Below are positions 1 to 4,509 of a stretch of DNA of 5,595 bases, in pieces. The translations under genes and the position numbers were made by a program. Location of the stretch: positions 1 through 5,595 of the forward strand of contig JASLMQ010000844.1 in NCBI GenBank assembly GCA_030746455.1. Direction: 5' to 3'. How positions within the stretch are numbered: position 1 is the first letter of the stretch; every line of letters starts with the position of its first letter. Origin of the DNA: Candidatus Latescibacterota bacterium. Lineage in GTDB: Bacteria; Latescibacterota; UBA2968; GCA-2709665. The notes beneath the pieces are model-generated. The model made no database searches. It had not been told where the DNA came from and saw nothing but the letters and a program-made list of their open reading frames with translations.

Positions 1-167
1 ACGCCACCGACGAGGAGATCCACGAGGCCGGCAAGGCCCTGCCCTGGGGCCGCCTGGGAACGATCGACGAAGTCGGCCGCGCCGCAGCATTCCTCTGCTC
101 CAGCGACGCCGAGTACATCACCGGATCGGTCGTCCGCGTCGACGGTGGCTATGCCTTGCAATGGTAG
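1..167 (+). CDS. Short-chain dehydrogenase/reductase (SDR), C-terminal fragment
   Basis: Only the last 54 codons are present, read in the frame beginning at base 3 and ending at TAG 165-167; the gene enters from the left edge. The fragment contains the typical end of a classical NAD(P)-dependent SDR: a P-W-G-R-L-G-T substrate-loop segment, then the D-E-V-G-R-A-A-A-F-L-C-S helix, then Y-I-T-G and V-D-G-G-Y, the conserved tail of the FabG / glucose-1-dehydrogenase-like group. Members reduce or oxidise carbonyl/hydroxyl groups in the cytoplasm. The Rossmann glycine motif and the Ser-Tyr-Lys catalytic residues lie outside the window, so the substrate cannot be named. The family call is secure and the specific function is unknown. 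About 200 bases of non-coding, repeat-like sequence separate it from the next gene, so an operon is unlikely. Confidence 0.9.
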   Translation, partial: ATDEEIHEAGKALPWGRLGTIDEVGRAAAFLCSSDAEYITGSVVRVDGGYALQW

Positions 168-240
168 GTCCTGGGTGTGGGGACCAGGGACGTAGCCCCG
201 CGCCCCCTGCAGAGCCCCCTTCCGTCGCGCCAGCCTTCAG

Positions 241-330
241 CCCCGGATCGCGGGGGTTCCCGCCTCCCGAGCGAGGGGATTCATCCCCTCGCTCGGCATG
301 GCAGACCGAAAACCCGAGGTAGGGAACCCC
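241..330. repeat. Nested inverted-repeat element (REP/BIME-like palindromic unit)
   Basis: Directly visible are a perfect 13-base inverted repeat, 267-279 with 284-296 (arm CCGAGCGAGGGGA, loop TTCA), and outside it a 9-base pair GGGGTTCCC (253-261) with GGGAACCCC (322-330). CCTC (263-266) can also pair with GAGG (316-319), and a small CCCCG/CGGGG hairpin lies at 241-255. There is no T-tract, so it is not a standard intrinsic terminator, although it could slow transcription leaving the SDR gene. The antisense strand is open from 434 to 237 and would read a peptide with GFPTSGFRSAMPSEG. I believe this resembles spurious ORFs produced by dispersed repeats, but that is recollection and not tested. 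If so, the unit probably extends to about 376. Confidence 0.55.
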
Positions 331-351
331 AGCATCCTACGCCAATTCTCC

Positions 352-356
352 AGGAG
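352..356 (+). promoter_or_regulatory. Candidate ribosome binding site for the EEP gene
   Basis: AGGAG lies 10 bases before an in-frame TTG at 367. It is the only good Shine-Dalgarno match near the possible starts. The ATG at 298 has none, because it follows directly on the right arm of the 267-296 hairpin. The spacing is slightly long, and the site may itself lie in repeat-derived sequence. Confidence 0.4.
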
Positions 357-366
357 CACCGTAGCC

Positions 367-1188
367 TTGAACCAGCGCACCCCCGACACCGCTCCCCCGG
401 ACCCCGCGCCCATCCGTGTGATGACCCTCAACATCTGGAACTACAACGACCCCTGGCCGCGACGCCGCGAGCTCATCGTCGACGCCGTCCGGGAGGTCGA
501 TCCGGACGTCATCGGGTTCCAGGAGATCCGACACGACGGCGCGCGCGACGAGGACGGCCGGAATCAGGCCGAGCAGCTTGCCGCCCGATTGCCGGACTAC
601 CAGATCGTCATCCAGCCCGCCCAGGTTGACGCCGGTTCGGATCGCTGGGAAGGGCTCGCCATCTTCTCCCGTCTTCCCATCGCATCGACCGACCACGTCG
701 AGCTCTCACGCGACCCCTCGGACTCCCGAGACAACCACCAGCGCATCGTCCTCCACGCCGAAATCGACACCTCGGCCGGTTCGCTCCACGTCTACGACAC
801 CCACCTCTCGCTCAGCCGCGAGGGCCGGCGGCGTACGGTCCGCGAGATCGCGGCCTTCATCGATCGCAATGCCGCACCGGCCGTGCTCGTGGGGGACTTC
901 AACGAGGTCCCCGAGGAAGAGGCCATCCACCACATCGCGGAGGGTGCCGGCTTCCTCGACGCATGGCCCGCGCTCCACCCGGACGATCCCGGCCACACAT
1001 TCAGCTCGGACAATCCCTACACCAACGCCGACGACAGCCGCCGTATCGACTACGTCTTCCTCCGCCAGGGGGACCTCGCGCACCTCCGTGCCTGTCGCCG
1101 CATCGCCGATCGTCCCGCCTCGGACGGTCACTGCCCATCGGACCACTACGGCCTCGTCGTGGACCTGGAGCTCACGCCGCGGTGGTGA
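367..1188 (+). CDS. Endonuclease/exonuclease/phosphatase (EEP) family metal-dependent hydrolase
   Basis: This protein has the DNase I / sphingomyelinase / inositol-5-phosphatase fold and cleaves phosphodiester or phosphomonoester bonds with a divalent metal. Numbered from TTG 367, all the family landmarks are present in order: M-T-L-N-I-W-N around 19-25 (Asn22), F-Q-E-I with metal-binding Glu53, Y-D-T-H-L-S with His146, V-G-D-F-N-E with Asp177 and Asn179, R-R-I-D-Y-V-F with Asp228, and C-P-S-D-H-Y-G with Asp259 and His260. The catalytic set looks complete. No signal peptide or membrane segment is seen, so it is probably cytoplasmic. At 273 residues it is a normal single-domain length. The substrate cannot be assigned (DNA, phospholipid or sugar phosphate are all possible). 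The start is uncertain: the frame is open to ATG 298, but that codon abuts a palindrome and lacks an RBS; TTG 367 has AGGAG upstream; GTG 418 or ATG 421 would begin right at the first beta strand. Confidence 0.88.
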   Translation: MNQRTPDTAPPDPAPIRVMTLNIWNYNDPWPRRRELIVDAVREVDPDVIGFQEIRHDGARDEDGRNQAEQLAARLPDYQIVIQPAQVDAGSDRWEGLAIFSRLPIASTDHVELSRDPSDSRDNHQRIVLHAEIDTSAGSLHVYDTHLSLSREGRRRTVREIAAFIDRNAAPAVLVGDFNEVPEEEAIHHIAEGAGFLDAWPALHPDDPGHTFSSDNPYTNADDSRRIDYVFLRQGDLAHLRACRRIADRPASDGHCPSDHYGLVVDLELTPRW

Positions 1189-1289
1189 AGGGACTGACTC
1201 CGTCTTCACTTCGTGCTCTTCGTGGTACCAGCTCTCGCCGGCCTGACCTACACAGCACGTATCCGCCACGTTTTCGTTCCACTTTTCCC

Positions 1290-1318
1290 TTTCAAATTGC
1301 CGTCTACATTGTTAAACT
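1290..1318 (+). promoter_or_regulatory. AT-rich promoter-like region before the STAS gene
   Basis: The stretch from about 1271 to 1324 is conspicuously AT-rich against GC-rich surroundings. One possible sigma-70-type pair is TTTCAA (1290-1295) and TAAACT (1313-1318) with a 17-base spacer. Both hexamers are weak matches, and other pairings such as TACATT at 1305-1310 are possible. The position, about 85 bases before the STAS start, suits a promoter with a structured leader. The exact boxes are not secure. Confidence 0.3.
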
Positions 1319-1361
1319 AAGTAACCGCACTAGAAGACATGACACTCGGATGCACCGACCT

Positions 1362-1384
1362 TTCGGTTCGACCGCGAAACCGAA
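1362..1384 (+). other. Hairpin in the leader of the STAS gene
   Basis: TTCGGTTCG (1362-1370) can pair with CGAAACCGAA (1375-1384), with one bulged A and a four-base ACCG loop. It ends five bases before the Shine-Dalgarno sequence. It could stabilise the mRNA or modulate access to the ribosome binding site. It has no T-run and so is not a terminator. Confidence 0.4.
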
Positions 1385-1388
1385 CAGC

Positions 1389-1396
1389 GAGGAGGG
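1389..1396 (+). promoter_or_regulatory. Ribosome binding site of the STAS gene
   Basis: GAGGAGGG is a near-perfect anti-16S match ending seven bases before ATG 1404. It fixes the start there, although the same reading frame stays open far upstream (to 963) as a shadow within the EEP gene. Confidence 0.85.
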
Positions 1397-1403
1397 ACCA
1401 CCG

Positions 1404-1751
1404 ATGGCGATCGGAATCAGCGAGGAAATGAAGGGCGACGTCGCCGTGCTCACTATATCGGGCAGGACCCTGATGAGCGGGCCGGACGTTGTCGAGCTGC
1501 ACGAGCACGTGAAACGCCTCGTCGAAGACGGCAAGGCAAAGTTCGTCGTCGACCTCACCAAGGTGCGGTGGGCCGGCAGCGCCCTGCTCGGCGTCCTGGT
1601 CGCGTGCCTCACCACGGCGCGCAACGCCGAGGGCGAGCTCAAGATCAGCGGCCTCTCGGAGAAGATGCGCAGCCTCTTCCTGGTCACCGAGCTCAACCGG
1701 CTGTTCGAGACCTATCCGACGCCCGATGAGGCCATCGAGACGATGAAATAG
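1404..1751 (+). CDS. STAS-domain protein (anti-anti-sigma factor family, SpoIIAA/RsbV-like)
   Basis: This is a 115-residue single-domain protein, the usual size of free-standing STAS regulators. It has the expected order: a beta strand V-A-V-L-T-I-S-G (13-20), R-T-L-M-S-G-P-D then an amphipathic helix (about 26-42), F-V-V-D-L-T-K-V (47-54), the switch loop and helix W-A-G-S-A-L-L-G-V-L (56-65), and a final L-F-L-V-T-E-L-N-R-L-F-E-T-Y segment. Family members bind anti-sigma kinases and release sigma factors, controlled by phosphorylation of a serine in a D-S-[ST]-G-L-G motif. Here that motif reads G-S-A-L-L-G: Ser59 is kept, but the preceding Asp is Gly58 and the next S/T-G pair is Ala60-Leu61. 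No anti-sigma kinase, PP2C phosphatase or sigma factor lies nearby, so the partner is unknown. It appears to be transcribed alone, with its own leader and terminator. Confidence 0.88.
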   Translation: MAIGISEEMKGDVAVLTISGRTLMSGPDVVELHEHVKRLVEDGKAKFVVDLTKVRWAGSALLGVLVACLTTARNAEGELKISGLSEKMRSLFLVTELNRLFETYPTPDEAIETMK

Positions 1752-1775
1752 GGATCACACCGTTGATTGCAGTAC

Positions 1776-1820
1776 ACGGCGTAGGGGCGGGTCTGAGACC
1801 CGCCCCTACGCCGTTTTTCT
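1776..1820 (+). terminator. Strong intrinsic terminator after the STAS gene
   Basis: A perfect 18-base inverted repeat, 1776-1793 with 1797-1814, with a three-base TGA loop is followed by TTTTT-C-T (1814-1820). It starts 25 bases after the STAS stop codon. The U-tract is on the + strand only. For the convergent M14 gene ending at 1847 the hairpin is present but lacks a following U-run, so it may act there as a barrier or 3'-end stabiliser. The core GTAGGGGCGGGTC / GACCCGCCCCTAC resembles a dispersed palindrome seen in diverse bacterial genomes (from memory, not searched). Confidence 0.9.
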
Positions 1821-1846
1821 GCCCCATACCAGATACGACTACCCCG

Positions 1847-3484
1847 TCAAACACCCACCTTCACACTCGCATTCCCTCCCGTTCCACCCAGCACGCGGAT
1901 CTCGCACAGCCCCTTCCCCGGCTTGGGCGCCGAGACGAACCACTCGAGCGTCCGGCTGCCCGTCACCCCGGCCAGGTGCCCGACCTCCGTGTGCCCTTCC
2001 GCAGACAGCAGTTCCACGCCCCTCGCGGCGTGGAACTCCACCCGCACGGGACGGAGTCGTCGGAGCGTTCGCCCCTTGTTGCTCACATGCGTCGGGAACT
2101 CGCCCCGGTTGGCCACTCGGGCCCGCACCCGGTAGACCGGGCCGCCCACCGTGTCGACAGACACATCCTCCAGAACGACGCTGGGGTGCTTCTGCGCGTG
2201 CTCGAGCGTGAATCGGTAGGTCCGCTTGACCACCTCGGCAAGATCCGACAGCGTCCGGTTCGCGAGTTGCCGGAACAGAAAGCCGCCGATCTCCACCGCG
2301 CCCAGCTGTGGATGGTCGAAGGGCGTCCAGGGCCTGCAGAGCTCCAGGCGGGGGCGTTGCCGGTCGCACCACTTCATCAGCCGGCGCATCTGCGCCTCCT
2401 GATCCTCTTCCGACGCCACCGCGAACTGCTCTTCCGTCGTGATCCGCGCGCTGTCCTTGATCGTGCCTAGCTCGAACTCGAACACGAACAGCCCCAGGTG
2501 GTGGTAACCGAAATTGTGGAAGTGCCCGCGCAGATTGATATCCCGGCTGCGTGCGGCTCGGTACTTCACCACCGGCACCACGGGGAATCCCGTTTCCTCG
2601 GCCCCGATCCTGGCCAGGTCCTCCATCATCTTGTCATCGCGCTCGTCGATGTCGGTCATTGATCCCGTCGACGGAGGACGGAGTACCGCAGCGGGCCCCG
2701 TGTGGTACCCGAGAACGCCGAAGAGGTTCGGCCGGCTGTGCAGGAACTCCGCCATGCACCGCATCTCGGGCTCGCTGAACGGGAAGTCCCCCGCCCCGTA
2801 CTGCTCGGGCTCGGGCCGCCAGTCGTAGCTCCAGTTCCGGTTCCAGTCGTAGCCTCTTCCCCCCTCCAGGATCCGGTCGCTTCCGTCCCAGTCGTGGATC
2901 ATCCCCTCAGGCAACACACGGTAGAAAGGCCCTGGATCCCCCGGGCGCCTCGCGATCAGCAGACGGGGATCCGAAGGATCCGCCACGAGGGAACCGTTGG
3001 GGTGATCCTGTCGCATCGTGAGTATCAGCCCGTCACCGTCCACGTCCTCCTGGTAGAGCGTGTTCGGCCGCTTCTCCGAGCGGTCGCTTCGGCTCCGGAC
3101 GCGGCCAGCGGTGGTCACCACGAACTCGGCGCCGTCGGGGTTGATCCGTGGCACGATGTAGAACGTCACCCGCTTCAACAGATCGGAGCCGCGGTGGTCC
3201 GCCAGCAACTGCCTCGCGGTGTAGAGCGAGGCGTGGGCTCCGGCGAGCTCACCCGCGTGGATGTTTCCGTGGATGAGGTATCCCGGACGGTTCTCCGGCT
3301 TCCCCGTTTCGAAGTCGGTCACCGTCAGCAGGTGGATCCGCCTTCCCTCCCGCGACTTCCCCAAGGTTCCCAGCCGGCACAGGCCCGGCCGAGCCGCCTC
3401 AAGCCCCTTCACGAAATCGTCGATGTCCTGGTAGGTCAGAAACCGCCGGAATGGCAATGTAGGAAGGCGTGCGGATTTGGCCAT
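1847..3484 (-). CDS. M14 family zinc carboxypeptidase with C-terminal beta domain
   Basis: This 545-residue metallopeptidase removes or cleaves near C-terminal residues of peptides, possibly including cell-wall peptides. Zinc ligands appear as H-A-G-E (His76, Glu79) and His261 in G-Y-H-T-G. The substrate-binding N-R-N (215-217) follows I-N-P-D-G (114-118). The catalytic Glu is most likely Glu338 in F-E-F-E-L-G-T. Between these sits an insertion of about 60 residues containing D-V-D-G-D-G (147-152), which looks like a calcium-type loop and is known from some bacterial M14 subgroups. Residues from about 400 to 545 form an extra, strand-rich domain. The start is supported by GAGGAGG (3490-3496 on the + strand) five bases upstream. 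No signal peptide is visible, which is odd for a family that is often secreted, so it may be cytoplasmic or exported by another route. It is convergent with the STAS gene and divergent from the DUF3047 gene. The substrate is unknown. Confidence 0.9.
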   Translation of the reverse strand: MAKSARLPTLPFRRFLTYQDIDDFVKGLEAARPGLCRLGTLGKSREGRRIHLLTVTDFETGKPENRPGYLIHGNIHAGELAGAHASLYTARQLLADHRGSDLLKRVTFYIVPRINPDGAEFVVTTAGRVRSRSDRSEKRPNTLYQEDVDGDGLILTMRQDHPNGSLVADPSDPRLLIARRPGDPGPFYRVLPEGMIHDWDGSDRILEGGRGYDWNRNWSYDWRPEPEQYGAGDFPFSEPEMRCMAEFLHSRPNLFGVLGYHTGPAAVLRPPSTGSMTDIDERDDKMMEDLARIGAEETGFPVVPVVKYRAARSRDINLRGHFHNFGYHHLGLFVFEFELGTIKDSARITTEEQFAVASEEDQEAQMRRLMKWCDRQRPRLELCRPWTPFDHPQLGAVEIGGFLFRQLANRTLSDLAEVVKRTYRFTLEHAQKHPSVVLEDVSVDTVGGPVYRVRARVANRGEFPTHVSNKGRTLRRLRPVRVEFHAARGVELLSAEGHTEVGHLAGVTGSRTLEWFVSAPKPGKGLCEIRVLGGTGGNASVKVGV

Positions 3485-3573
3485 GGCATCCTCCTCGTCT
3501 GGTTCGGCTCAAGCGTGGTCGACGTATGGCGCGTGCAGATCGGCTCCTCCGCCTCACCGTAGCGCAGTAGACC

Positions 3574-3621
3574 GGAACATGGAACTTGGCTCATGGAACA
3601 TTTTGATCTATTTTCTACAAT
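3574..3621 (+). promoter_or_regulatory. Promoter-like region with GGAAC direct repeats
   Basis: TACAAT at 3616-3621 matches the -10 consensus at five of six bases, in the most AT-rich part of the divergent intergenic region. No convincing -35 lies 17 bases upstream. Instead three GGAAC units (3574-3578, 3581-3585, 3595-3599) are spaced 7 and 14 bases apart, including an exact CATGGAAC repeat at 3578-3585 and 3592-3599. This arrangement would suit an activator-dependent promoter. It is sited to serve the DUF3047 operon and possibly the divergent M14 gene. Confidence 0.35.
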
Positions 3622-4509
3622 ATGCTGCCGCAATTCCCCACACAGGCCAGATCCGGATGCTCCCGACCGGGAGCCGACGCAGGTCTCTGTCCGGTCCGTC
3701 GGACACGAGGACCTCGTAATGCATACCGGTGGCCCGTTGCGCTGTCCCTATGGATGTGGGTTGGCCTCCTGATGGCGCTCTGCGCTCATGCCGACACGGC
3801 GGACACTGCCGTACCGTCCACCGACGGACGCAGGCCGTCGGCGGACTCCACAGTCGTTATCGAGACCTTCGACTACCCGGACCAGATCGGCGAGTTTCCG
3901 AGCTCCTGGCAGGGACGCACCGGCTGGCGGCAGAAGCAAACCAAGAAGAAGGCAGATCTCTACTACACGGTCCAGCAGGAGGAAGACGGCAACCTGTTCC
4001 TGCGAGCGGCCACCCAGGGCAGAGCCACCAACGCCGGGCGGCCCGCCAACATCAACCTCCGTGTCCGTGGGGGTCTGAGATGGCGGTGGCGGGTGCACAA
4101 GCTCCCGACAGGCGCCAGCGAGATGGACGAAGACAAGAACGACAGCGCCGCGGCGGTCCGCCTGGTCTTCAAGGGCCGGATCGTCCGCAAGACGCTCAAA
4201 TACGTGTGGAGCGCTTCCCTTCCCGCCGGCACGGAAACGGAAAGCCCCAGCAGCGACAACACGAAGGTGATCGTCCTGCAAAGCGGCGACCGGGGCCTCG
4301 GAAAATGGGTCTGGCAGGAGGTCGACGCCTACGCGGACTACAAGCGGCTCTTCGGTGGCGAGCCTCGTATCGTGGAGGCCGTCGCGGTCATCACCGATTC
4401 GGACAACACCGGCGAGCCCGTGATGGCCGACTACGACGACATCATGTTCTTCATACCCCCTGCGAACCGGTCCGAAGACGCGGGTGGACCCCAGGAGGAC
4501 GCGCAATGA
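3622..4509 (+). CDS. Secreted DUF3047 family protein
   Basis: The body from about residue 79 to 278 matches the DUF3047 pattern: L-R-W-R-W-R-V (152-158), K-N-D-S-A-A-A-V-R-L-V-F (172-183), Y-V-W-S (194-197), A-G-T (202-204), L-Q-S-G (219-222), W-V-W-Q-E-V (229-234), D-Y-K-R-L-F-G (239-245) and I-T-D-S-D-N-T-G (257-264) then Y-D-D-I-M-F (271-276). The function of the family is not established. A hydrophobic segment (about 37-55) ending A-H-A before Asp58 looks like a Sec signal peptide, so the mature protein should be periplasmic. L-C at 53-54 is not a proper lipobox. The start is doubtful: ATG 3622 lacks an RBS, overlaps the end of a -10-like box and gives a 35-residue arginine-rich n-region; the only other in-frame ATG before the mature part is 3754, which gives an unusually short signal. 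It is followed by, and translationally coupled to, a beta-barrel-like gene. Confidence 0.85.
   Translation: MLPQFPTQARSGCSRPGADAGLCPVRRTRGPRNAYRWPVALSLWMWVGLLMALCAHADTADTAVPSTDGRRPSADSTVVIETFDYPDQIGEFPSSWQGRTGWRQKQTKKKADLYYTVQQEEDGNLFLRAATQGRATNAGRPANINLRVRGGLRWRWRVHKLPTGASEMDEDKNDSAAAVRLVFKGRIVRKTLKYVWSASLPAGTETESPSSDNTKVIVLQSGDRGLGKWVWQEVDAYADYKRLFGGEPRIVEAVAVITDSDNTGEPVMADYDDIMFFIPPANRSEDAGGPQEDAQ
4493..4499 (+). promoter_or_regulatory. Ribosome binding site for the beta-barrel-like gene
   Basis: AGGAGGA sits inside the last codons of the DUF3047 gene and ends six bases before ATG 4506. That ATG overlaps the TGA stop at 4507-4509 (ATGA). This is the best Shine-Dalgarno near any in-frame start of the downstream gene and is the main reason for choosing 4506 over ATG 4563 or ATG 4599. 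Confidence 0.75.

Noticed and set aside
1185..1209. Weak GTGAAG/CTTCAC hairpin overlapping the EEP stop codon
   Set aside because: It has only six outer pairs with internal mismatches and no following T-run, so it is not a credible terminator.
963..1403. Upstream extension of the STAS reading frame
   Set aside because: It overlaps the EEP gene in another frame, and the excellent RBS at 1389-1396 fixes the start at 1404.
1763..2470. + strand ORF of 235 codons starting in the terminator region
   Set aside because: It begins in the palindrome and then reads antisense to the M14 C-terminus. It has no RBS or domain.
2702..3562. + strand ORF (286 codons) opposite the M14 peptidase
   Set aside because: It is a complementary-frame artefact. 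The - strand encodes a full catalytic M14 domain.
3586..3608. Possible sigma-54 promoter (TTGGCT followed by TTTTGAT)
   Set aside because: The required GC does not occur at the correct distance from the GG, so the -24/-12 geometry fails.
3719..3772. ATG 3719 preceded by a GAGGA Shine-Dalgarno-like sequence
   Set aside because: It is out of frame with the DUF3047 gene and meets a stop after 17 codons. It was considered as a sign of a frameshift, but the peptide does not resemble a signal-peptide start.
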